Under the pieces are notes generated by a model. The model was given only the letters and a program-made list of their open reading frames with translations. It ran no database searches and was not told the DNA's origin. Below, in pieces: positions 18,145 to 27,111 of a DNA stretch of 62,819 bases (its first letter is position 1; every line of letters starts with the position of its first letter). The stretch is from Agromyces agglutinans (lineage in GTDB: Bacteria > Actinomycetota > Actinomycetes > Actinomycetales > Microbacteriaceae). The position numbers were made by a program, and so were the translations under genes. Where the stretch lies: positions 31,251-94,069 of the forward strand of contig NZ_WJIF01000011.1 in assembly GCF_009647605.1 (NCBI RefSeq), given 5' to 3'.

Positions 18145-19677
18145 CTAGCGCACTCCCTCGGACTCGAGCAGGTGGATGATCTCGTCGTACTTGGGCGAGT
18201 TCATGAAGTTCTCCACCGAGATGTGCAGCGCGTTCGGCGACTGCTGCTTCGCGCGATCGGTGAGGTCGCGATGCGTCACGACGAGGTCGATGTCGTCGCG
18301 GAGGTTCGCGATCGCGGCGTTCGTGACGGTGACCGAATCGATGCCCGCCTTCTTGATCTTGTTCCGCAGGACCGTGGCACCCATGGCGCTCGAGCCCATG
18401 CCTGCGTCGCACGCGAAGACGATCGAGTGGATCGGCTGGTGCTCGAACGGGGCCTGCTCGCCCTCGGCGACGAGCCCGGCGCCGCCGGCCACGCCCTCGG
18501 CCTGGAGACCCTGCAGCACGCCGCTCTCCTTGCCCTTGTTCGCCTCCGTCCGCGCGATCGCGGCCGAGAGATCGCCCGCATCCTCCTTCGCGAGATCGCG
18601 CTTGCGGCTCGCCCGCAGGATGATCGCCGAGATCACGAACGAGACCGTCGCCGCGATCACGACCGAGAGGATGACGCCGACGTAGCTGTCGTTCGCCGTC
18701 TGCAGGAGCACCGCGATGATCGACCCCGGTGCCGCCGGTGCGCGCAGGCCCGACTGGAACAGCACGTTCGTGGCGACGCCGGCCATGCCGCCGGCGATCG
18801 CCGCGAACACGAGCAACGGCTTCATGAGCACGTAGGGGAAGTAGATCTCGTGGATGCCGCCGAAGAACTGGATGATGATCGCGCCGGGGGCGCTCGCCCG
18901 GGCCATGCCCACGCCGAAGATCGCGAACGCGAGCAGGATACCGAGACCCGGCCCCGGGTTCGCCTCGATGAGGAACAGGATCGACTTGCCGGTCTCCTCG
19001 GACTGCTGGACGCCGAGCGGGGTGAACACGCCGTGGTTGATCGCGTTGTTCAGGAAGAGGATCTTGCCCGGCTCCACCAGGATCGAGACGAGCGGGAGGA
19101 GCCCCGCGAGCACGAGCCAGTTCACCGCGGCCTCGAGCCCGTTGCTCACGAACTCCACGGCCGGCGCGAACGCGTAGAAGCCGGCGAGCGCGAGCAGCAG
19201 GCCGAGGATGCCGGCCGAGAAGTTGTTGACGAGCATCTCGAAGCCCGCCTTGACCTTGCCCTCCCAGATGCGGTCGACCTGCTTCATCAGCCAGGCGGCG
19301 AGCGGTCCCATGATCATCGCGCCGATGAACATCGGGATGCCGGCGCCGACGATGACGCCCATCGTCGCGATCGTGCCGACGACGCCGCCTCGCGTGTCGT
19401 AGACCATCCGTCCGCCCTGGTTGGCGATGAGCAGTGGCAGCAGGTAGGTGATCATCGGCCCGACGAGCCCGACGTTCTCGGTGCCGTCCGGGCTCGGGAA
19501 TCCGCCGAGCGCGGGAACCGGGAACGGTCCCGCCTCGATGAACAGCGCGGTGATGAAGCCCCAGGCGATGAACGCCGCGATGTTGGGCATGATCATGCCG
19601 CTGAGGAAGGTGCCGAACCGCTGGACGGCGACGCGGGCTCCCCCGGGTCGCTTCGCCGTGTCGGACGTCGTTGTCAT
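18145..19677 (-). CDS. mtlA: PTS mannitol-specific transporter subunit IICB
   Basis: A 510-residue inner-membrane permease. The IIC domain (residues 15 to about 350) has several hydrophobic spans and the GGIHEIYFPYV loop. The IIB domain carries the phosphocysteine C423 in FACDAGMGSSAMG. The IIA domain is a separate gene, as in Gram-positives. The start at 19677 (MTTTSDTAKRPGG) has GAGAGG upstream. Regulated presumably by the divergent PRD protein at 22252-24156. Confidence 0.96.
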   Translation of the reverse strand: MTTTSDTAKRPGGARVAVQRFGTFLSGMIMPNIAAFIAWGFITALFIEAGPFPVPALGGFPSPDGTENVGLVGPMITYLLPLLIANQGGRMVYDTRGGVVGTIATMGVIVGAGIPMFIGAMIMGPLAAWLMKQVDRIWEGKVKAGFEMLVNNFSAGILGLLLALAGFYAFAPAVEFVSNGLEAAVNWLVLAGLLPLVSILVEPGKILFLNNAINHGVFTPLGVQQSEETGKSILFLIEANPGPGLGILLAFAIFGVGMARASAPGAIIIQFFGGIHEIYFPYVLMKPLLVFAAIAGGMAGVATNVLFQSGLRAPAAPGSIIAVLLQTANDSYVGVILSVVIAATVSFVISAIILRASRKRDLAKEDAGDLSAAIARTEANKGKESGVLQGLQAEGVAGGAGLVAEGEQAPFEHQPIHSIVFACDAGMGSSAMGATVLRNKIKKAGIDSVTVTNAAIANLRDDIDLVVTHRDLTDRAKQQSPNALHISVENFMNSPKYDEIIHLLESEGVR

Positions 19678-19702
19678 GGCAGGTGCCTCTCGTGGGAAGG
19701 GG

Positions 19703-21385
19703 TCAGGGCGCCGGTGGCCGGGCCGTGATGGCGGACTCGGCGACCGCGCGGGCCGCCTGCTTGGCCTCGGCCGCTCCCTCGGCGGCCAGGGCCGCCCGGG
19801 CGATCGCGTGCGCGTCGTCCGGGCCGTACCGCGCGAGGGAGGCGCGGACGTCGGCGAGTGCCGATGGCGACATCGACAGGCTCGTGGCGCCGAGGCCGAC
19901 GAGGACCACGGCCAGCAGCGGGTCGGCGGCGGCTTCGCCGCAGATCCCGACCGGCTTGCCCGTCGCACGGCCGGCCCGGCCGACCTCGGCGATGAGCTGC
20001 AGGACCGCGGGATGCCACGGGTCCTGCAGGTTCGCGACCGTGCCGAGCAGGCGATCGGCCGCCATCGTGTACTGCGTCAGGTCGTTGGTGCCGATGGATG
20101 CGAAGTCGCAGGCGCCCAGCACCCGCTCGGCGAGCAGCGCCGCCGAGGGGACCTCGATCATCACCCCGGCGGTCTTCACGCCGAGTTCGTTCGCGAGCGC
20201 GGTGAAGTACCTGGTCTCCTCGACCGTGGCGATCATCGGCGCCATGACCTGCAGATCGGCGTTCGTCACCGCATCGGCCGCCGCCAACGCGGTCAGCTGT
20301 TCGCGCAGGATCGCCTCGGTGCGGCGCAGCGCCCGGATGCCGCGCAGACCGAGTGCGGGGTTCTCCTCGGCGGCGTCGTTCAGGAACGAGAGCGGCTTGT
20401 CCGCGCCCGCGTCGAGCACCCGCACCACGACCTTGCGCCCCGGGAACGCGGCGAGCAGCTTCTCGTACTGGGCCTGCTGCTCGGTGATGCCGGGCGCGCG
20501 ATCGGCGTCGAGGAAGAGGAACTCGGTGCGGAACAGGCCCACGCCTTCGGCGCCGAGGGCGATCGCCTCGGCCGCGGCAGCCGCTGAGCCGAGGTTCGCG
20601 AGCAGCGGCACCGGCGTGCCGTCGGCCAGGCGGCCGGGCGTCACCGGCGCGGTCGCGGCCCGGGTGCGTTCGGCGATCCGCTCGCGCGCCTCGCCCACCT
20701 GCACGATCGTGGGGTCCGCGACGACGAGGTCGCGTTCGGCGTCGACGATCACGGAGTCGCCGTCGGCGAGTTCCGCCGCACCCGCCGCACCCACGACCGC
20801 GACGATCGACTTCTCCCTGGCGAGGATCGCGGTGTGCGAGGTCGGTCCGCCGTCGATCGTCACGAGGCCGAGCACCCGGTCGAGGTCGAGCGTCGCGGTG
20901 TCGGCCGGCGCGAGATCGCGCGCGACCAGCACGAACGGATGCCCCGGATCGGGGACCCCGGGCGCGGGGAGCTTGAGGAGGTGGGCGACCACGCGCTGCG
21001 AGACGTCGTCGAGGTCTGCTGCGCGCTCGCCCAGGTAACCCCCCATGGCGGAGAGCATCTCGCGGAACGACGCGAAGGCCTCGAACACCGCGCGCTCGGC
21101 GGTCTTGCCCTGCGCGAGCCGCTTCGCGATGTCCTCGACGAGCGTCGGGTCTTCGGCCATCATCGCCTGCGCCTCGAGCACGTCCTTCGCCGCACCGCCG
21201 GCGCGCGCGCCCCGGCGCTGCAGGTCGTCGGCGACGACGGCGAGCGATGCGCGGGCCCGCTCCTCCTCGCGTTCGGCGTCGAGGTGGCTCGGCCGGTCGA
21301 CGGGTTCCGGCAGCCGGTCGGCCATCCGTACGACCGGACCGACCGCGACCCCCTGCCCGATGCCCGTGCCCTGGATCTCCTTCAC
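19703..21385 (-). CDS. ptsI: Phosphoenolpyruvate-protein phosphotransferase (PTS enzyme I)
   Basis: A 560-residue EI that takes phosphate from PEP and gives it to HPr. The active histidine is H184 in GGPTSHTAI, the PEP-binding region includes FRTEFLFLD, and the C-terminal barrel has SIGTNDLTQYTMAADR. GTG start at 21385, 39 bp after ptsH. Placing the general PTS enzymes beside the mannitol genes suggests that mannitol is a main PTS sugar here. Confidence 0.97.
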   Translation of the reverse strand: MKEIQGTGIGQGVAVGPVVRMADRLPEPVDRPSHLDAEREEERARASLAVVADDLQRRGARAGGAAKDVLEAQAMMAEDPTLVEDIAKRLAQGKTAERAVFEAFASFREMLSAMGGYLGERAADLDDVSQRVVAHLLKLPAPGVPDPGHPFVLVARDLAPADTATLDLDRVLGLVTIDGGPTSHTAILAREKSIVAVVGAAGAAELADGDSVIVDAERDLVVADPTIVQVGEARERIAERTRAATAPVTPGRLADGTPVPLLANLGSAAAAAEAIALGAEGVGLFRTEFLFLDADRAPGITEQQAQYEKLLAAFPGRKVVVRVLDAGADKPLSFLNDAAEENPALGLRGIRALRRTEAILREQLTALAAADAVTNADLQVMAPMIATVEETRYFTALANELGVKTAGVMIEVPSAALLAERVLGACDFASIGTNDLTQYTMAADRLLGTVANLQDPWHPAVLQLIAEVGRAGRATGKPVGICGEAAADPLLAVVLVGLGATSLSMSPSALADVRASLARYGPDDAHAIARAALAAEGAAEAKQAARAVAESAITARPPAP

Positions 21386-21424
21386 GCGTTCCTCCCGATC
21401 TCGATGCCGGGAGACGGACGCCGA

Positions 21425-21688
21425 CTACCCGTCGTGGTCGGTGCCGAGGAGCTCGACCAGCTCGTCGAGGACTGCCGCCTCGTCGCCGCCGTCGACGACG
21501 AGCGTGACCTCGTCGCCGTGATCGATGCCCTGAGCGATGACCGCGAGGATGCTCGCAGCGTTGACGGGTGCGCCGTCGCCCTTGGCGATGGTGACCCCCG
21601 ACCCCGAAGCGACGACGGCCTGGGTGAAGAGCTTTGCCGGCCGCGCATGAAGTCCATGCGTCGACCCGATGCGAACTGTGCGTTCCAC
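21425..21688 (-). CDS. ptsH: PTS phosphocarrier protein HPr
   Basis: An 87-residue HPr. The phospho-histidine is H14 in HGLHARPA (usually numbered 15). Ser46 in NAASILAV aligns with the regulatory serine of Gram-positive HPr; whether an HPr kinase exists cannot be seen here. GTG start at 21688. A TATGGT (minus strand, 21730-21735) could be its -10. Confidence 0.96.
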   Translation of the reverse strand: MERTVRIGSTHGLHARPAKLFTQAVVASGSGVTIAKGDGAPVNAASILAVIAQGIDHGDEVTLVVDGGDEAAVLDELVELLGTDHDG

Positions 21689-21776
21689 GATGACCCCGGT
21701 TCTCGTCGCTGGTGTCCGTCCCCGTGTTCACCATAGCCCGCGAGCGCGACGCTCGGCACGACCGCGCGCGGGCCGT

Positions 21777-22085
21777 TCACGACCCCGCCCCAGCGACGGC
21801 GATGGCGAGGTCGAGGGCTGCTGCTCCGTCGTCCGCGGCTGCGGATTCGGGCAGGATCGCGACGGGCACGGATGCCGCGTCGGCGACCCTCCGGATCTCG
21901 TCGATCCGCGATGCGAGGTGGGCGCCGACGAGGAGCACGTCGGCACCGTCGAGCGCGTCGGGGAGCCCCGGCTCGGTCGCCGCGCGCGCCTCGACCCGGA
22001 GCCCGCGCTCACCGGCGCGGGCGCGGAGGCGATGGGCTACGAAGGTGCTCGAGGCGCCGGCGCCGCAGACCACGATGATGCGCAT
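21777..22085 (-). CDS. Orphan PTS IIB protein (lactose/cellobiose type)
   Basis: A 102-residue protein beginning MRIIVVCGAGASST. The Cys7-containing phosphate loop is that of stand-alone IIB subunits. No separate IIC or IIA for this subunit is in the island. ATG at 22085 with an excellent GAGGAGG. It is first in the leftward PTS run and divergent from the PRD regulator, so it may relay the phosphorylation state to the regulator or serve a remote permease. Both are inferences. Confidence 0.85.
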   Translation of the reverse strand: MRIIVVCGAGASSTFVAHRLRARAGERGLRVEARAATEPGLPDALDGADVLLVGAHLASRIDEIRRVADAASVPVAILPESAAADDGAAALDLAIAVAGAGS

Positions 22086-22251
22086 GTCGGCCTCCTCGCC
22101 GTCGTGTCCTCGTCGATCGTCGGCGGCGCTCGCCGCTGCATCCGATCCTGCGCCCTTCGCACGGGCGGATGCCACCCGATTCGCTTCCGGCCGGTAGGAA
22201 GAACGCGGCGGGGCCGCGACCGCAGCACGTCCTCGGTGGTTGACTGGGCCT

Positions 22252-24156
22252 GTGGCCGAGCAATGGCAGCGACTCCTCGACGAACTCGCGCGCGCCGACG
22301 GCTGGACCACGGCCTCCGAACTCGCGGGCCGGCTCGGGGTGACGACGCGCACGGTGCGCAGCTGGGTCGCCCGCGCCAACGCCGATGGCCCGCTCGTCCG
22401 CTCCGGCCCGGGCGGATACCGGGTCGACCTGGCGCAGCTCGCCGACCCCGACCGGTCCGTCGGTGCCGACTCCGCACCCGCCGATCGCCCGGAACGACGC
22501 GCAGTGCGGATCATCCGGCTCCTGGTCGACGACCTCGACGCCGAGCGGGGCGACGACGACGGCTTCGACCTCCACGAACTGGCCGCACGCGTGCACGTCA
22601 GCGAGTCGACGCTCGAGGCGGACCTGGCCCGCGTGCGCGCCCGGCTCGAGGGGACGCCGCTCTCGATCGAACGCCGTGGTCCGACCATCCGCCTCGTCGG
22701 CCCGGAGGCGGCCAAGCGCCGCATGCTCGGCGACCTGCTGCGCGAGGAGACCGCGCGCGGACGGATCGCGGTCGACGCCCTGCGTCGGCGCCTGCCCGAG
22801 CTCGGCGCCTTCCGGGCCGCCCTCATCGAGGGCCTCGCTGAGGCGGGCTACGCGCCGAACGAATACGCGCTGGACGACGTGCTCCTGCACATCGCGATCG
22901 CCGCGGATCGCGTGCGTCGCGACCGGACGATCGGCGACGCGGCTCGCGCGTCGGGGTCCGACGCGTTGGAGGCGCTGCTCGCCGGCCTGGTCGAGTCGCA
23001 CCTGCAGGTGCGGCTGCCGCCCGCCGACGCCGCCCACCTCGCCCGCCTGCTCCGTACTCGCGCGGCCACCCTCCGGCCCGACGCGATCGAAGCCGATCAC
23101 CTGCGGTCGCCGCGGACGGCGCTGGTCCGCGAGATCGTCCGGCGGGCGGCATCCGAATACCTGGTCGACCTGGACGACGACGACATCGTCGAACGGCTCG
23201 CGCTCCACGTCGACAACCTCGCGGCCCGCTCGGCCGACCGCTCGTTCTCACGGAATCCGCTGACCGCGCAGATCAAGGCGGCCTATCCGCTGATCTACGA
23301 ACTCGGCGTCTACGTCGCGAGCGAACTCGCTCGCGAGGAGGGCATCACCGTGAACGACGACGAGATCGCCTACCTCGCGATGCATCTCGGGGCCCACCTC
23401 GACCGGCGACGTCCCGACGCGGATCGCGTCCGGATCGCGATCGTCGCGCCCGAGTACCACGACCTGGGCACGGCGCTCCGTGCTCGCATCGAGCACGCGG
23501 TCGGAGACTGGGCGACGGTCGCAGCGTCGGGCGACGGCGACATCGCGACCGCCGATCTCGTCGTCGCGGTCGTGCCGCCATCGTCGAGCGTGCACCGCCT
23601 CGTGCTCGTCTCGCCGCTGCCGACCGACACGGAGATCGAACGCGTGCGCGGCGAGGTGCTGCGCCTGCGCCGGGCGCGGCGCACCGCGCGCCTGGCGGCC
23701 CGGCTCGCGGAGACCATCGAGCCCGGATTCTTCGTGCGCGGCCTCCGCGGGCAGGACCGCGAGGGCATCATCCGGATGCTCGGGGCACGACTCGTCGAAG
23801 GCGGCGTCATCGACCGGGCGTACGTCGAGGGCGCAGTCGAGCGCGAGCGGATGTCGTCGACGGCGTTCGCCGACCATATCGCCGTTCCGCACGCCATGTC
23901 CATGTCGGCGGCCCGCACGGCGATCGCGATCGGCGTCGACGAGGTCGCGGTGGACTGGGCCGGCACCCCGGTGCACCTGGTCGCCCTGATCGCCTTCGCG
24001 GACAGCGGGCGAGCGGAGTTCCAGGAACTGTTCGACCAGTTCGTCGAGACGTTCTCCGAGCGCGAGAACGTGCTGCGACTCGTGCGCGGCGCGCAGGATC
24101 ACGCCGGGCTCGTCGCAGAACTGGCCCGGCTCATGCAGGCGGCCGACCTCGAATGA
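22252..24156 (+). CDS. mtlR: BglG/MtlR-type PRD transcriptional activator
   Basis: A 634-residue multi-domain regulator. N-terminal helix-turn-helix (residues 5-60, LAGRLGVTTRTVRSWV) and a second winged-helix region, two PRD domains (about 190-400), a IIB-like domain near 400-465 that starts RIAIVAPEYHDLG, and a C-terminal EIIA-like domain with H547 in HIAVPHAM. PTS phosphorylation of PRD and EIIA histidines controls such activators. GTG 22252 is preferred; TTG 22240 is also in frame. The IIB-like region has no obvious cysteine at the loop. Likely activator of the divergent mannitol genes. Confidence 0.88.
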   Translation: MAEQWQRLLDELARADGWTTASELAGRLGVTTRTVRSWVARANADGPLVRSGPGGYRVDLAQLADPDRSVGADSAPADRPERRAVRIIRLLVDDLDAERGDDDGFDLHELAARVHVSESTLEADLARVRARLEGTPLSIERRGPTIRLVGPEAAKRRMLGDLLREETARGRIAVDALRRRLPELGAFRAALIEGLAEAGYAPNEYALDDVLLHIAIAADRVRRDRTIGDAARASGSDALEALLAGLVESHLQVRLPPADAAHLARLLRTRAATLRPDAIEADHLRSPRTALVREIVRRAASEYLVDLDDDDIVERLALHVDNLAARSADRSFSRNPLTAQIKAAYPLIYELGVYVASELAREEGITVNDDEIAYLAMHLGAHLDRRRPDADRVRIAIVAPEYHDLGTALRARIEHAVGDWATVAASGDGDIATADLVVAVVPPSSSVHRLVLVSPLPTDTEIERVRGEVLRLRRARRTARLAARLAETIEPGFFVRGLRGQDREGIIRMLGARLVEGGVIDRAYVEGAVERERMSSTAFADHIAVPHAMSMSAARTAIAIGVDEVAVDWAGTPVHLVALIAFADSGRAEFQELFDQFVETFSERENVLRLVRGAQDHAGLVAELARLMQAADLE

Positions 24157-24191
24157 GCGGGCGGGGCGAGTCGCTCCCCGTCGGAGCCCGC
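24157..24191. terminator. Bidirectional terminator-like hairpin between mtlR and map
   Basis: GCGGGC (24157-24162) pairs with GCCCGC (24186-24191), with an inner CGGGG/CCCCG pair (24162-24166 with 24176-24180). It fills the 39-bp gap between two convergent genes. Confidence 0.55.
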
Positions 24192-24195
24192 GGGG

Positions 24196-25023
24196 TCAGG
24201 CGATCGGCACCGGGACGACGCCGTACGGGGCGAGCGCGGCGGCTCCCCCGTCTTCGGCGGTGAGCACCCAGATGCCGTCGGCGTGCACGGCGACCGAGTG
24301 CTCGACGTGCGCGGCGTCGGCGCCGTCTGAGGTCGTGACCGTCCACTCGTCGTCGCGGACGAACGTGTCGATCGAGCCGGCGACGAGCATCGGCTCGATC
24401 GCCACGACGAGCCCGGGCTTGACCGCGGGACTGCGCCGCTCGACCCGGTAGTTGAACACCGGCGGTTCCTCGTGCATGGTGCGCCCGATGCCGTGCCCCA
24501 CGTAGTCGGTGAGGATGCCGTACTCCCCCTCGGCGCGGACCGCGTCCTCGATGGCGGCGCCCACGTCGTTGAGGTGCTTGGCCCCCGCGAGGGCTGCCAC
24601 CCCGGTCCACAGGGCATGCTCGGTCACGCGGACCAGCTCACGCCGGGCCGCGACGACCTCGGGGCGCTCGGGGTCGGGCAGCACGACCGAGAAGGCGGCG
24701 TCGCCGTTCCAGCCGTCGACCTCGGCGCCGCCGTCGACCGACACGAGGTCGCCCGGGCGGAACGGACGATCGCCCGGGATGCCGTGCACCACGTCGTCGT
24801 CGACCGACACGCACAGGGTGTGTCGGTAGCCCGGGACGAGCTGGAAGTTCGAGCGACCCCCGTGCGTGTGGATGACCCGCTCGGCGGCCGCATCGAGCTC
24901 GAGCGGCGTCGCACCGACCTGGAGCAGCCGCCTCGCCTCGGCGAGGGCGGCGGCGGTCGCCGTGCCGGCTGCGCGCATGGCGCGCAGCTCGGCGGGGGAC
25001 TTGTAGATCGACTTGCGGAACAC
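24196..25023 (-). CDS. map: Type I methionine aminopeptidase
   Basis: A 275-residue enzyme that removes N-terminal methionine. Metal ligands are seen in the DGGAEVDGWNGD segment, GHGIGRTMHE, VVAIEPML and VEHSVAV, i.e. the complete D-D-H-E-E set. GTG start at 25023, 8 bp after the adk stop. Normally followed by infA; here the convergent mtlR gene comes next. Confidence 0.96.
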   Translation of the reverse strand: MFRKSIYKSPAELRAMRAAGTATAAALAEARRLLQVGATPLELDAAAERVIHTHGGRSNFQLVPGYRHTLCVSVDDDVVHGIPGDRPFRPGDLVSVDGGAEVDGWNGDAAFSVVLPDPERPEVVAARRELVRVTEHALWTGVAALAGAKHLNDVGAAIEDAVRAEGEYGILTDYVGHGIGRTMHEEPPVFNYRVERRSPAVKPGLVVAIEPMLVAGSIDTFVRDDEWTVTTSDGADAAHVEHSVAVHADGIWVLTAEDGGAAALAPYGVVPVPIA

Positions 25024-25031
25024 GCCGGCGG

Positions 25032-25673
25032 TCAGGCCGCGCCGGGGTGCGCGGGCACGAGCCCGCGGACCGCGAGGGAGGAGAAGATGCGGTCGGTCAC
25101 CTCGGCGAGCGTGCCGACGCCGTCGATGCGGGCGACGAGCCCGCGCGCCCGGTAGTCGTCGAGGATCGGCGCCGTCTCGCGCTCGTAGATCGCGAGGCGG
25201 TTCGAGATGACCTCCTCCGTGTCATCCGTTCGCCCCTGCTCGATCGCGCGCTGCGTGAGCCGCGCGATCGACTCGGCACGCGGCACAGCCAACTCGATGA
25301 CGGCATCGAGCTGCTCGCCGCGCGAGATGAGGAACCCGTCGAGGTCGGCGACCTGCCCTCGGTTGCGAGGGTACCCGTCGAGGAGGAAGCCGTACTCGGC
25401 ATCGGGCTGCGAGAGCCGGTCGCGCACCAGCTCGCTGGTCAGCTCGTCGGGGACCAGGTCGCCCGCCTCGATGATCGCCTGCACGCGCTTGCCGAGGTCG
25501 GTGCCGCCCGACACATTCTCGCGGAAGATGTCGCCGGTGGCGACCTGCGGGACGCCGAACGCCTTCGCCACGACCACGCCCTGCGTGCCCTTGCCGGAGC
25601 CCTGGGGACCGACGATCAGGAACCGGGCGTGACGGGCGGGCCCGCCCTCGTGCGCTGCCGGCCGAGCCGTCAT
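25032..25673 (-). CDS. adk: Adenylate kinase (short-lid type)
   Basis: A 213-residue kinase with Walker A GPQGSGKGTQ and the DGYPRNRGQ motif. The lid is the short form, without the zinc-finger insertion (RAIEQGRTDDTEEVISNRL). The first 16 residues before the beta strand are an extra tail. ATG at 25673 overlaps the secY stop as ATGA. Confidence 0.96.
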   Translation of the reverse strand: MTARPAAHEGGPARHARFLIVGPQGSGKGTQGVVVAKAFGVPQVATGDIFRENVSGGTDLGKRVQAIIEAGDLVPDELTSELVRDRLSQPDAEYGFLLDGYPRNRGQVADLDGFLISRGEQLDAVIELAVPRAESIARLTQRAIEQGRTDDTEEVISNRLAIYERETAPILDDYRARGLVARIDGVGTLAEVTDRIFSSLAVRGLVPAHPGAA

Positions 25674-26995
25674 CGCAGGAGCCCTTCGTAGTGACGCTGC
25701 TGGAGTTGCGCGTCGATCTGCTTCACGGTCTCGAGGCCGACACCCACGATGATCAGGATCGAGGCGCCGCCGAACGGGAAGTTCTGGTTCGCGCCGACGA
25801 GCGCGAACGCGATCAGCGGGAGCAGCGCCACGGCGCCGAGGTACAGCGAGCCCGGGAACGTGATGCGCGTGAGCACGTAGTCGAGGTACTCGGCCGTCGG
25901 GCGCCCGGCACGGATGCCCGGGATGAAGCCGCCGTACTTCTTCATGTTCTCGGCGACCTCGTCGGGGTTGAACGTGATCGCGACGTAGAAGTACGTGAAG
26001 CCGACGATGAGCGCCAGGTACAGCAGCATGTAGAGCGGGTGGTCGCCCTGCGTCAGGTAGTTCTGGATCCAGACCACCCAGGCCTGCGGCTCCTCACCGG
26101 CGGCCGGCTGGTTGAACTGCGCGATGAGCGCGGGCAGGTACAGCAGCGACGAGGCGAAGATCACCGGAACGACGCCGGCCATGTTGACCTTGATCGGGAT
26201 GTACGTGTTGTTGCCGCCGTACGTTCGCCTGCCCACCATGCGCTTGGCGTATTGCACCGGGATGCGGCGTTGCGACTGCTCGACGAACACCACGGCCACG
26301 ACCACGAGCAAGCCCACCGCGAGCACGATGGCGAACACGTCCCAGCCGCGCGAGATGCCGATCGCCCAGAGCGAGCCGGGGAAGGTCGCGGCGATCGAGG
26401 TGAAGATGAGCAGCGACATGCCGTTGCCGATGCCGCGCTCGGTGATGAGCTCGCCCATCCACATGATGAGGCCGGTGCCGGCGGTCATCGTGATCACCAT
26501 GAGCAGGATGGCGTACCACGCGTCGTTCGTGAGCAGCTGCGAGCACTCGGGAGCGGTCGCACCGCTGAAGAGCGCACCGCTGCGGGCGACGGTGATCAGC
26601 GTCGTCGACTGGAGGACGCCGAGTGCGATGGTCAGGTAGCGCGTGTACTGCGTCAGGCGCGCCTGGCCGGCCTGGCCCTCCTTGTAGAGGGCCTCGAAGT
26701 GCGGGATCACGACGCGCAGCAGCTGCACGATGATCGACGCGGTGATGTACGGCATGATGCCGAGCGCGAAGATCGACAGCTGCAGCAGCGCGCCGCCCGA
26801 GAACACGTTCACGAGCTCGTAGAGCCCGGAGGCCGAGCCCTGAGCGGACACGAGACACGCCTGCACGCTCGTGAAGTCCACGAACGGCGCGGGGATGAAG
26901 GAGCCCAGTCGGAAGAGGGCGACGATGCCCAGGGTGAATCCGATCTTCCTCCGAAGATCGGGGGTGCGGAAGATGCGCCCGATGGCGTTGAACAC
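25670..26995 (-). CDS. secY: Preprotein translocase subunit SecY
   Basis: A 441-residue integral membrane channel protein with ten predicted spans. The N-terminal IGFTLGIVALFRLGSFIPAP, the plug-loop region and the cytoplasmic FVEQSQRRIPVQYAKRM segment are conserved. GTG start at 26995. It is separated from rplO by a 116-bp gap holding a very strong inverted repeat and a possible promoter. Confidence 0.98.
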   Translation of the reverse strand: MFNAIGRIFRTPDLRRKIGFTLGIVALFRLGSFIPAPFVDFTSVQACLVSAQGSASGLYELVNVFSGGALLQLSIFALGIMPYITASIIVQLLRVVIPHFEALYKEGQAGQARLTQYTRYLTIALGVLQSTTLITVARSGALFSGATAPECSQLLTNDAWYAILLMVITMTAGTGLIMWMGELITERGIGNGMSLLIFTSIAATFPGSLWAIGISRGWDVFAIVLAVGLLVVVAVVFVEQSQRRIPVQYAKRMVGRRTYGGNNTYIPIKVNMAGVVPVIFASSLLYLPALIAQFNQPAAGEEPQAWVVWIQNYLTQGDHPLYMLLYLALIVGFTYFYVAITFNPDEVAENMKKYGGFIPGIRAGRPTAEYLDYVLTRITFPGSLYLGAVALLPLIAFALVGANQNFPFGGASILIIVGVGLETVKQIDAQLQQRHYEGLLR

Positions 26996-27038
26996 TCGTC
27001 CTCCTGTAGCTCCGTCGTGGAGTCAGTCCATATGCGGC

Positions 27039-27090
27039 TCGAGCCTGTCGAGACCCCCGTGAATCATACGCGAGGTCCCGACAGGCTCGA
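27039..27090. repeat. Dispersed inverted repeat, copy 1 (rplO-secY gap)
   Basis: 27039-27055 pairs with 27074-27090 over 17 bp with one mismatch (core TCGAGCCTGTCG / CGACAGGCTCGA), loop of 18 nt. The same core occurs in copy 2 at 36898-36967. The loop contains TATGAT on the minus strand (27063-27068), a near-perfect -10 in the right direction for secY. The element could end rplO transcription and also host a secY promoter. Confidence 0.7.
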
Positions 27091-27111
27091 ACTCGAAGTG
27101 GTGCAGCGGTC

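Noticed and set aside
16551..24156. Recent mobile-element insertion of the PTS island
   Set aside because: No transposase, integrase, direct repeats or composition shift was seen at its edges; only the synteny break supports insertion.
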